In this document: piece by piece, positions 1-9,800 of the stretch | How the letters are laid out: the number at the start of each line of letters is the position of its first letter | Numbering within the stretch: position 1 is the stretch's first letter | Made by a program: the position numbers and the translations under genes | Origin: Zygnema cylindricum | Lineage: Eukaryota; Streptophyta; Zygnematophyceae; Zygnematales; Zygnemataceae | Length of the DNA: 62,000 bases | NCBI GenBank assembly: GCA_037447655.1 | Contig: JBBHKE010001768.1 | Span: 44,706 to 106,705 of the forward strand | Direction of reading: 5' to 3' | Notes under the pieces: generated by a model | Told to the model about the DNA's origin: nothing | What the model saw: only the letters and a program-made list of their open reading frames with translations | Databases searched by the model: none

Positions 1-135
1 TCGTCGGTTTTGCCTTGATTTCCTTTTTGTTTATTCCCTTGTCATGTGGTTCTTTCATTTTTAGAAATGCTACTTCATTTTGTTCCTATGGACTCAGATG
101 GTTTACCATCGCGCTTTTTAATAAAGTCGCCCCCC
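1..135 (+). mobile_element. LINE 3' tail fragment
   Basis: These bases match the 3' end of the LINE at 41695-41830 nearly base for base, including the terminal ATGGTTTACCATCGCGC and AATAAAGTCG. In both copies the match stops at ATAAAGTCG and is followed by low-complexity TA-rich sequence, so this is the 3' terminus of a LINE whose body lies left of the window or was 5'-truncated. The shared terminal sequence probably serves as the RT recognition end of the family; that role is inferred. Confidence 0.75.
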
Positions 136-186
136 CGATATAATAATAATTAATAATACATAACACTAATTAAGAGTATGTAATAC

Positions 187-416
187 TTAATGTTGGGTAT
201 CCGGTAAAGGAGGGGGGAGGGGGGGGTTTGAAATAAAAAATGACCTAGCGTCACTTCGATATATCGCGATTGAAATATATCGTGATATCGGCCGATATAT
301 CGCAGAAATATCGCGATATTAAGCTCCTCGATATATCGAAGCGATATATCGATTATCAGGAAATTTAGGTACATATCAAATATCGGCAAGGGGCCTTCGA
401 TACCAAACACTATATA
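187..416 (-). mobile_element. GTATCGATATATCG-rich MITE-like repeat
   Basis: The segment is bounded by short inverted ends (GTTGGGTATC on the left, GATACCAAACAC on the right) and is filled with palindromic CGATATATCG and ATATCGCGATAT units. Read on the minus strand, its first 60 bases match 12149-12215 on the plus strand (AGTGTTKGGTATCGARG, then TTGCCGATATTYGATAT), so it is a dispersed family. No coding capacity is visible. Confidence 0.5.
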
Positions 417-429
417 TGTATATGTATAT

Positions 430-462
<33 letters not shown>

Positions 463-492
463 CATATATGTATATACATATATTATGTATTT

Positions 493-540
<48 letters not shown>
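410..540. repeat. (TA)n microsatellite
   Basis: Alternating TA/TATG dinucleotide tract immediately downstream (in gene sense) of the third XRCC1-like exon. Simple sequence; the open frame across it is an artefact. Confidence 0.9.
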
Positions 541-566
541 TAGGACACATAACTAAAACAACTTAC

Positions 567-2206
567 CAACAATTTGGAAAAATCGGGTGTTGAACTTTTT
601 CCTTTATTTGTCGTTTTTCTTTCCGGACTTTTTTGTCGCGTGGCTTTTTTAGGAGGACTATCATTTCCACGACTCCTTTTCACTTCTCCCTCTCCCTCTC
701 CTTCTTCAGATTTCCTTTTTCTACTATTCAATTTCATCTCTTTCTCCTCCAACCTCCCATTCGTCCCACTTTTAAAACCATCCTTACTTCCACTCCACCC
801 CCTCCCTCCCCCCTTCCCTCCTCCCCCCTCCTTTCTCTCCTCCCTTTCTTCTCGATCCTCCCTTTCTCTCCCTCTCCTTTTCTTCATTGGACTGCCTCCA
901 TTTTCATTTTCCTCCTGTTTTTGGCCCAAATCTTCACTTTTTTTCGTAAACCGATTATTTCTGACAAATATCTCCTCTCCTTTTTCAAAAAGCTTTTCAT
1001 TCTTAACCACTGATTTACTAACTTCCCTTTTCCCTTCCCTCTCTCCCTCCCCTATCTGTCCCTTATTCCCTCTAGAGTCTTTCTTTCCCTTTTCAGAAGC
1101 CAAAAATCCTCCATTATCCCATCCCTTTATTGGGTCCGAAACCCCAGATTCCTCTCTATCCTCTCTCTCCTCTCTCTCCTCCTCTCTCTTTTTCTCCTCT
1201 TTCTCCTCTCTCTTCTTCACCGCATCTTCTCTCTCTCTCTCTCCTCCTCTCTCTTTTTCTCCTCTTTCTCCTCTCTCTTCTTCACCGCATCTTCTCTCTC
1301 TCTCTCTCCCTTTGTCGTCCAATCAGGCAATTTTCTACCTTTTCCATTCAATTTTACATCCTTTATTTTTCCAGAATCAGTGCTCGACTTCGGAAAACCT
1401 AACACCGGTTCCGTTTTTAAATTTTCCGTTTTTGAATTCTCAAACGGAGATAATTTGGATTGCGAATCAGAAAATGATTTTGAAACACCTTTTTTTGTAT
1501 CGGGTTCAAATGAAATTATACGAACTCGTGAAAGTCCTATCGGAGAAGGTTGGTCCGGTGAACCAAAAGGTTGTTTACAAATTATTCGAAGCCGTTGCCA
1601 CCTAGAAAACCGATTATAAAAAAAGGGGAATAAAATTGATAACAACGTTAACTTGATGTCGGATATGGGTACGGGTATGGGTATGGGTATGAGTATGGGT
1701 ATGGGTATGGGTATGGGTATGGATATGGATATCCATATCGATATGGATATGGATGTTAATTATGGGTATTGGTATTGGTATTGGTATTGATATTGATATT
1801 GATATTCATTCATTCATATTCACATTCACATTCACATTCACATTCACATTCACATTCACATTCACATTCATATTCATATTCATATTCATATTGACATTCA
1901 TATTCATATTTGATATTGATATCGATATTGATACCGACATCAATGTTAATATTATTGTTGATAGATATTGATTTGGAAAGCTTTCTTCTAAAAAAAATTA
2001 TGAATGTTTAGAATTGATTTGATAATTTGGAGAAAAATAGTGGCAAATGCAAAGCAATAATCCAAATGCGATTACGGTGTGGAAAATTAATGTAGATTAG
2101 CATTGTTAAATCAACAATGAAACCGTTGAAAAAAGCCAAACTAATTACAGTGGAACGGTGAACTGGTTGGACTACAACTTCCCTCACAAAAAAAGACCAG
2201 ACAGAA

Positions 2207-2254
<48 letters not shown>

Positions 2255-2258
2255 AAAA

Positions 2259-2330
<72 letters not shown>

Positions 2331-5300
2331 AAAGAAAGAAAGAAAAGAAAGAAAAAAAAGAAAGAAAGAATTCAAAAGAATCGATTACAAAAATTTAAAC
2401 CAAACATTTAAGACCAAACGTTTAAATACTTCAAAATCAATATGGAGCACCTTAGAAATTTACCATAAATATTAACCTCATCTTTCTTCAAAAGAGTTAA
2501 GATGACCAATCAAACAGCTTTGGATTATAAAAATCCTGACACCAAACTATGTCACAAATGTAGAAATGGAAAAAGAGAATAATTTAAAAAAAAAAACTAG
2601 AGGATGTAAGTTTATACATGACATAGCTTAAGAACATCTTTTTGTGCTAAAAAATACTCCAATTCAAGGTTTTCCAAAAGTCAAATAATAACAAAGGTTG
2701 ACTGTTGAAAATCTCGACAAAACAACTAAAAGTAATGTATCGAAGCTAAGTAATAATCAATATCAATATTGTATATATAATTACACATTATAATAACATT
2801 GGACAAGCTGGGTGAAAGAAAAGAAACGTTTCATAAAATTAAATATTGGCACTTGAAAAAAACACTGGGTCCGGCTTTCAAAAAGAACTATTTCTTGTTG
2901 AAAAAGTGACATCCTGCCCTTCAATGGCAAAAAATGCAGCCTTAAATACTTAATTATTTTCTTCTCCTTTTCTTACGGCCCAAGATAAACCATGTTTTGA
3001 GTGGCAGAAAAAAAGCACACACAAGTACCACACCTCAACATAAAAACATACCATTTAAAACTTAAAAGAAAAACTTACGAAACCTTTAAACACCTTAAAA
3101 ACCATTCAAAAACTTGAAATCCTAAACAAAAAAATGAATCAAGCCTTGATACCTTCGCTGAAGTGCCGCGGGAACAAGTTTTCCCAATTCGCATATCAAC
3201 TCCCGATTTCGATTTGAATTAGCGGAAAGATCCTTATTTGTCATCACTTGTTGTGAATTCATGACAATCTCATAATTTGACAATGTCTCATCATCCTTCG
3301 TCGTAATTTTCGCCTCTTCGGGGAGACCCAAAATTTCGATAAGAGACGACCCTCCATTCACTATTTCTACCTTTTTAAAAGCCGTAGGAGGATCGGCTTT
3401 CAATTCAACCCATGCAGAATCTGTGGCTTCAGCTGTTTGCCATGTCCTATTTCTCCACAAAACAGTGAAAAACAAACAAAACATTTGAAAAAAAATAAAA
3501 AATTACAAGAATAACTTTAAACAGTAGTCAGCCGGACAAGACATTCCATCACTATTAGTGTTAAATGGCAGTCAAAGAACTTACTCTCATCACACAAAAT
3601 CCAACGGGCGAAAGAGAGTGAGAGAGAGAGAGGGATACAGAGAGAGAAAAAGACAGAGAGAGGTATAAAGACGTTTGAATGCCTGAAAAACATCTAACAC
3701 TAATAGCGATGGTGCAGTGTAGTACACCTTACATCACTATGAGAGTAAGTGAGTTATTAGCAAGCGGATTTAATATTAAGAACACCAAATTTTTGTTTTG
3801 CCGTACCGCTTACTAAATAGTGTTATAAGCACTAATTTATGATTTTGGGTCAAAAAATCTGCCCCCGAATTATTGTTATTAGCTCTAATAGCGACAGGCA
3901 GTGTATCATTTAGTACTCAAAAATTACAAACATTTGATTTCTTTGTTACTGTACACTTGATTTCTCGGTTATTTCTGATCATCAGCTCTACAATTTGCTG
4001 GACAGAGAGAAAGAAAATGACAAAAGTATCTGATTGGTAAACACGTTACAGAAATGTCCTTAGACATGGAGACTGTAATAAGTTAAATGTTAAACTGACA
4101 GCAAAATAACTGCCACAAATTAACTCATCCGAAGTATTTGTGATCCCCAATTAAAAATGACAAAAAAAATGACCACACGAATACTGTGTTATTGATCTCA
4201 ACAGCACTCCTCAACTAATCGTTCCCCCTTATTCTGATTGTCCGGATAGTTCACACACTAAAACCTTCCAATCGGCAGAAGAATCAATAACTACATTAGT
4301 AATTTGAATAGTCTTTGTATACAGTACAGTGTGAATTGCTATTTAAGTTATAATACTAATTCCGTCGCGGCTTTTTTTACCGCTCGAACACAAAACAGCG
4401 TTAACAGTCCTAATTGTTTTTATCTTAACGCGAATTATTATGGCGGTTCACAATCGTCCACATCATTTGGACCAGAATTGGAATTGTTAACACTAAAACA
4501 GCCCTCATACTTATTATTTCTTAACGCTAATAGCGATTCACGGTGCACTTGAGATAAATTAGTAAATTACATAACCAAATAATGATGTCCAATAGTGTCT
4601 TGTTTAAAATGAAGCATCTTTACAAGTTGAACTTAGACTTGCTGATCAAGGGTTCCCAAGAAATACGTCATGACTTCAACGCAATCAATGCCATTTTTCC
4701 TCTGTTTCATAATGCAAATATGGTATGTTGGAAGCCACTCCATGGAGATGCCCAAAAAACCAATTTGGTACCGGTTTTCTTTGTCCTCTGAACACAAAAC
4801 AGATTATTTGATACTAATCGTTTTTTTCTTAACGCAAATACTTTTAGCAGTTCACAATCATCCACGTCATTCGCGACATTAGGACCAAAATTAATATTAT
4901 TAACACAACACTAATTATTTCTTGATGCTAATAGCGGTTCACAGTTTAGTTCCAAAAACATGTGAAATTCGCAAACTAAATTGCCTGACATATCCACAAT
5001 TTGGACAAAAACATCATAAAATGCGTCAAAATTCACAAACAATTAAATTACAATTTGAATTACAAATAAGACGATTAGCTACAAGACATTGTTTTTCTTG
5101 TGCTAGGTGAAATTCATTAGGTTTACGATGTTAAAATTTACCACATTTTAACTTCTACGCATTTTTCATCATCGTCACACAACACAATAATTGAGTGATT
5201 TTCAAGCCATTGGAATGGAAATTAGGGTTACGAGGAATTAGGGTTACGAGGAATTAGGGTTACCTGAAAGTTTCCTCCTTCAGAATGTTACTTGCTGGAT

Positions 5301-5385
5301 GGACAGGATCCTGTGAGGAGCAATCCACTACAGTCCAGCTGACATTTTTATGATTTTGATTATATTTCTGAATATTGTCAGCCAT
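567..5385 (-). CDS. XRCC1: XRCC1-like DNA repair scaffold, 5' part (exons 1-3)
   Basis: Three exons on the minus strand: 5385-5264, 3446-3153 and 1601-567. Donors are GTAACC, GTATCA and GTAAGT; acceptors are ATAG and CTAG. All junctions keep phase and join CSSQDPVHPASNIL..ETFR to TWQTAEA and then RR to WQRLRIICKQPFG. About residues 1-170 match the XRCC1 N-terminal domain (beta-sandwich that in animals binds gapped DNA and DNA polymerase beta): the CSSQD motif, VEIVNGGSSLIEIL, KLVPAALQRR and PIGLSRVRI all align. The rest of exon 3 is a long charged, disordered linker with basic NLS-like clusters (KKRRGRERE, RKRK). BRCT domains expected in XRCC1 must lie beyond the left edge. XRCC1 acts in nuclear single-strand-break and base-excision repair. 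The frame inside exon 3 is broken by a 65-bp tandem duplication (1177-1306), so this copy may not be functional as assembled. The start is the first Met before CSSQD. Confidence 0.75.
1177..1306. repeat. 65-bp tandem duplication in XRCC1-like exon 3
   Basis: Two perfect head-to-tail copies (1177-1241 and 1242-1306), each containing TTCACCGCATCTTC embedded in CT-rich DNA. Both encode the same EDAVKKREEKEEKK stretch, but in different frames because 65 is not a multiple of three. Counting one copy only, the three exons total 1386 nt, exactly 462 codons. Confidence 0.85.
1660..1970. repeat. Composite hexanucleotide array
   Basis: About 310 bp in which a 6-bp period persists while the unit changes: GGTATG, then ATGGAT, ATTGGT, ATTGAT, ACATTC, ATATTC and GATATT. 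It lies in intron 2 of the XRCC1-like gene. The open frame across it, of alternating Ile/Gly, Ile/Asp and Phe/Thr, is a consequence of the 6-bp period and not a gene. Confidence 0.85.
2197..2372. repeat. (GAAA)n microsatellite
   Basis: About 40 tetranucleotide units with few interruptions, in intron 2 of the XRCC1-like gene. The Lys/Glu/Arg open frame on plus and the Phe/Leu/Ser frame on minus are artefacts. Confidence 0.95.
3541..3719. mobile_element. MITE, M3 group (about 180 bp)
   Basis: Inverted ends: left CCATCACTATTAGTGTTAAATG, with the reverse complement near the right end (CATCTAACACTAATAGCGATGG). A GA-rich tract fills the centre. It sits in intron 1 of the XRCC1-like gene and abuts a second MITE at 3725. 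Confidence 0.6.
3725..3903. mobile_element. MITE, M3 group
   Basis: Starts CACCTTACATCACTAT after a TA and ends CTCTAATAGCGACAGGCAGTG before a TA. It is 179 bp with imperfect inverted ends of the CACNG...ATNGCTATTAG family, and has no coding capacity. Confidence 0.6.
4327..4545. mobile_element. MITE, M3 group
   Basis: Left end CAGTGTGAATTGCTATTTAAG after TA; right end TTAACGCTAATAGCGATTC ACGGTG. The interior shares AATTCCGTCGCGGCTTTTTT with the copy at 7220 (AATTCGGTCGCGACCTTTTT). In intron 1 of the XRCC1-like gene. Confidence 0.65.
4775..4945. mobile_element. Partial M3 MITE
   Basis: The segment from GAACACAAAACAG to GATGCTAATAGCGGTTCACAG matches the right two thirds of the neighbouring element at 4327-4545 (same order of CGCAAAT, CAATCNTCCACGTCAT and TTAACAC blocks). 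The left end is missing. Confidence 0.5.
5215..5263 (-). promoter_or_regulatory. Three telo-box-like motifs at start of intron 1
   Basis: Directly inside the donor of XRCC1-like exon 1, the minus strand reads GTAACCCTAATTCCTC three times in tandem (a 16-bp unit, imperfect at the end), giving three AACCCTAA motifs. Telo-boxes (AAACCCTAA) are known plant cis-elements near transcription starts; a role here is inference. Confidence 0.4.
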
Positions 5386-5762
5386 GGAAATCTAACATGT
5401 CAATAGCTCATGAGAGAAAAATGTGAGCTAAAAAACAGCAGAGGTCTTAAATTCAGCTTGTGAGGAAAATGAAAAAATGGCAGATGTAATAATGACGAAC
5501 GAGGGGAAAAAAATAAGAGAAGAATGTAGATGAAAATTGAAATGAGTATAAATGAATTCTCAAATAAAATAAATTTTGTAAATTGCAGAAATCCAATTAA
5601 TGTGTGGACCTATGCTATAAGTGTACGAACATTTCTTACAGAAGTCGCACGAAATCAGCACACCATGCGGGAAGTCCCAAAGTAAACATTGTAAACATCT
5701 TTTGCGACTATCGTGCGGCAGAGTACAAAACATTAGTGTACTGTGCACCTGTACTATACTGT

Positions 5763-5971
5763 ACTGTGTGTAAACGCTATTAGTGTTCCTATTTTTTTCG
5801 CCACACAATATTTTCTCCGTGCACACTTCTCTCATTTTAGCTGGAGACTGCCAATCGGAAGGTGTGAATCCTGGTTTTAAATTTCGGCCGTCAGATTAAC
5901 AAATTCACGTGTGTGCTCGAGAAATCGTGGAAAGTTGTGAAAAATATCAGCACTAATAGCAGTAGACAGTA
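5763..5971. mobile_element. Diverged M1 MITE
   Basis: Left end TGTGTAAACGCTATTAGTGTT; right end CAGCACTAATAGCAGTAGACAG. The interior keeps family landmarks (TTTTCTCCGTGCACAC, GACTGCCAATCGGAAGG, CCGTCAGAT) but with the core in the opposite sense to the next copy. Lies in the intergenic region between the two divergent host genes. Confidence 0.55.
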
Positions 5972-5983
5972 TTTTTTACTGTA

Positions 5984-6199
5984 CACCGTGAATCACTATT
6001 AGGGTTAATGTTTTTTTTCCACTTAAAACATCTTTTCTCCGTACACATTTGTCAGATTGTGGATCCGACGGTTGCGATTGAAAGGTAAGATTTTTAGCTT
6101 CCGATTGGCGGTCTCAAATTGAAAATTGGACAAGTGTGTACGGTGAAAAGATGTTTTAAGCCGCGAAAATATTGTTAACACTAATAGCGATACACGGTG
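5984..6199. mobile_element. M1 MITE, complete copy
   Basis: 216 bp flanked by TA on both sides. The terminal inverted repeat begins CACCGTGAATCACTATTAGG on the left and ends CACTAATAGCGATACACGGTG on the right; subterminal arms (ACTTAAAACATCTTTTCTCCGTACAC and its complement) extend the inverted repeat to about 70 bp. The core is GATCCGACGGTTGCGATTG..CCGATTGGCGGTCTC. No ORF. The TA duplication and long inverted repeats point to Tc1/mariner-type mobilisation. Confidence 0.8.
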
Positions 6200-6860
6200 T
6201 ACTATATTGTACGGTGCCCTGTGGGGGGAGATTTCTGTTTGTGCGAACTCCGCACGAAATGCTAAACTCAAACAGTCAAAAGCATAAATTAGGGTTTTCT
6301 CATCTTCACAGACCTTAAAACTTCAAAAAGAACAGACAAGGTTAGAGCTGGGCAGAAAAGCTATTGTACAGGTTTTTTTCTTTTTTTCTTTTTAGCCCCT
6401 TCTGCTCGAGCAGATAAGTTTTAGATCTGTGTCTTTTTGAATACCTTTTTCCCTTTAACACTCGGGGAGAAGAAAAAGAAAAATAAAATTTGTAGTTTGT
6501 GGTCCTTATTAGCTAGTGATTCTCGATTCTCTTTGCATCGTTTTTTTTTCTTTTCCTTTTTCGCTCTTAATTGTGAATTTTCCTATTCCTTCTTTCGCTA
6601 GGCCTAAAAGCTGAATAATTTTTATTGCCTAAGGCTATTTTTACTATTTTTCACCTTTTTTGAGTATCTTATTCTGTCTTTTTTCTTCCCTCTTTTCTCT
6701 CTTTTTCTTGCAAACCATTAAATTACTTTGTTAATCATTCAGTGTTCCGTGTATTCTATTTAATATACTTCATATTTTCATACCTTGTAAAACACATTCC
6801 TAAGAAAAAACGTTTTTAGGGAAAAGCCGTTTTTTAAAGGTTTCAGACCATCCCATACCC
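6200..6860. other. Intergenic, T-rich; likely promoter of the LRR gene
   Basis: Between the MITE pair and the first codon of the LRR gene the plus strand is pyrimidine- and T-rich, with no ORF and no repeat that I recognise. It must hold the 5' leader and perhaps an upstream non-coding exon of the LRR gene; I see no clear TATA box. Confidence 0.4.
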
Positions 6861-9800
6861 ATGCTGCATCCTTATCGTCGAGTTCGGGGAGCTGCTTGCA
6901 AGCGTGACAGCTGTGATACCTGCAACTGTGCTTTTTGTGCAGAAACAATTCGCTCTGCGAGAGAAGAAGCGAGCAATTCTGTTTATGTAGAAAATAATGA
7001 TAGATTTGCGAGAGAGCAGATAGGTTCTAGGAACTTATCAGCTATGGAAGGAAGCTCGAAGAAGGCTGGAAAAGGCAAAGGAAAGGAGCCAGTTTTTTCC
7101 AATTCAGGTTTGTCTACAGATCAAATAGGTCTTCATAGACACTTCTTTTTCTTTTTAGACTTTAGAAAATTTAAGAAAGTTTGCTAATGCTAATGTTTTT
7201 TTTTTTCCTTTAGATGTTACACTGTCCATCGTTATTAAGAGCTAATAACACTAATTCGGTCGCGACCTTTTTGGGCCGAATATCATAAAATATTGCTAAC
7301 GACACTAGTGGACTACAATCTGCCACATCTCCTTGTACTAAATTAGCATTGTGTATTCTAATTTTGTGTAACACTAATAATCTTTAATGCTGATAACGAT
7401 GGGCAGTGTAGTTTGAGTGGTTTTTTTGTATGTCTATGTGTTTGCTCAAGTTTTGAGGGGGGTTTGAGTATATGCATGCATTATTGTATTGTTAACCAAT
7501 ACAATTACTCTTGTCATTGTCTATTCAGTTAGCAATCTGTTCACGTCATACTAAACTTATGACATTTTATATTGATATGTACTACAGTAAAATTTTTAAA
7601 TAAACATGAATTATGTAACAATGTGTCGAATGGGTTGAATGTATGTATGGGATGGAGGGCAGTGATTAAAATAAACTCTTTCACAGAAGCTGATCACAGA
7701 TCTGATGATCAATTTTATTCTACACTGAGCCCTATTTCCACTGTAACATTGTTGAAATTTTATTTTTTTGCTAACTTTAGCTGTTTAATTATGTCTGTCA
7801 GTCTTCTACACAATCGGTAAATAATTCCATATAAGATTTGTGCTAATTGCTTAATTTTTCTTAGGCTGTCTTATTCTCTCCTTTTTAAAGAAGCAAAGGG
7901 GTTGAATGGGTTTTCTCAGACTTTGATAGATGCAAAACTTTGTTCAATTAGTAAAGCGGACTGGAGGGCAGTGATTAAAATAAACTCTTTCACAGAAGCT
8001 GATCATAGATGTGATGATCATTAGTGCTTACTGAGCCCTCCTTCCATATTAACATTGTTGGACTTAAATTTGTGTGGGTTTTTTTAACTTTGGTTCCCAT
8101 CTTTTGGATTTGATTGTGTTCTTTAGTTTCGAATGCACTGGCTGTTTTGGCAGTTGCAGGGAAGTAAATTCTTTTTCTAGTATTCAGCACTTTGAAAGGA
8201 TTTTTTTTGAATTAAAAAAAAAAGGTTCCTGTCTTTTTTGTTTTGAATGTCTGATGGACAATAAGTTTCAATAATAATGGATGGAGCCAAATTGGGTGGG
8301 TTTTAGGCCTTAAAGGCGTTGATATTGGAAACAAGGGGTCGAGAGGCCCACCGTCCTTAGTATCCCTTTGTGTGGCCTTTTTAGGCCAGCACTTAGAGGG
8401 GCTTATTGAGGATGCCCATTTATTTGCTCCTGCATTTCCAACACCCATTCGGGTAAGTACTTTGGCTTTCTCTAGGATAATGTGTTATTTCCTCCCAAAA
8501 AATGGAGTCGAATGGAGTCCATTGGAGTAGAAAATAGAGTGCAATGGAGTCCAATGGAGTCAAACAATGTATTAATGCTAACGATTGACTAACTTTAATA
8601 GTGATAGGTTTTGTAGTTGCCTATTTCAATAACTAAAAAACCTCATTTGACTCATCTGGCGTTTGCAAATTCGTGTGAATTGCAGCAGGCCCTTGGAATA
8701 GCTCAAGGTGTGGATTGATCTGTCAAAACGTAATAAATTTAAAAGTTAAAATATAATAAGTAAATAGTAGAAATACAAAAATGTAATAAATTTGCAATTT
8801 TGTGTGGATTGCAGCAAGCCCTCGCAGGGATAGCTCGGAGGCGAGGCTTAATGTGTGACGCTCTTTTGAGGTCTCTGATCGATGACAGCTGGAGAATTCT
8901 GGACGTTTCAGATTCGGTTGTGACAGATGATGGCATCTGCCACGTGGCTGACAGGTGTTCTCGTTTGGAAGCGATTGATTTAAGGTGCTAAGCGATTTTT
9001 ACCTGCTGATTCACTTAAGGAGTCTCGATATTTGTTAGGAGTGGGTGAGAGAGGGCAGGGGATGGAAGGGAAAGGAAGGCGGGGAAGGAAGGAGAGCGTG
9101 AGGCTGACAGGTGGTTTGGAGGTTATTGATTTGAGGTGCTAAGCTTATTCACTTCTTCAGGAGATCTAATACTTGTTCGAAAGATTAAGCGTGAGAGGGG
9201 AGGGAAAGGAAGGGGAAGGAAGGCGTGGAAGGAAGGGGAGAGAGAGCATAATAAGCTCATTCACAGTTTAAGGAGTTCCAGGGGAGAAAAGAGATAAGAT
9301 TTCTAAAAAGTTTCTGATCAGAGATTTGTATTGGATTCATTTCCTTAAAAAAACCCTGAAAACCCTAAAAAAATAAAAGGTTTACTTATGTTGTATGTAT
9401 TCTGGGGGGGAAGCTGAGCAGTGGGTGTGACGAAATAAGTGTGACAGGCATACAGCGACTTGTGGAGAGTAATCCCGGTCTTCACACGATTCGTGTTGGG
9501 TAAGGTCCTTTTGATTTTGAGGAGGAGAGTGGGAATAAGGGTACTTGTGCTGAGTTTAAATATATTACAAACAAGATGTAAGTTTTGTTTTCAGGTTTTT
9601 CATCTGTATCTGATATTTTTATCAGCTTTAGTACCAATATTTGTTGTATTTCATCAGATTTGGTACTTGTATTTGTTTGGTACTTTTGGGCAAGCAAGAA
9701 TTGGCGAAAAGATGGAAGGGCAAGTTTGGCAGTTTTCTGTCGTTTTGCTTTATGAGTAATGATAGATATGATTTTAAACCTGGTTAAACTGTTGTAGTTT

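Noticed and set aside
574-1605. 343-codon plus-strand ORF of Ser/Leu/Pro
   Set aside because: It is the antisense shadow of the charged linker encoded by XRCC1-like exon 3 on the minus strand.
5215-5263. Interstitial telomere
   Set aside because: TTAGGG occurs, but the repeat unit is 16 bp (TTAGGGTTACGAGGAA), not a telomere repeat.
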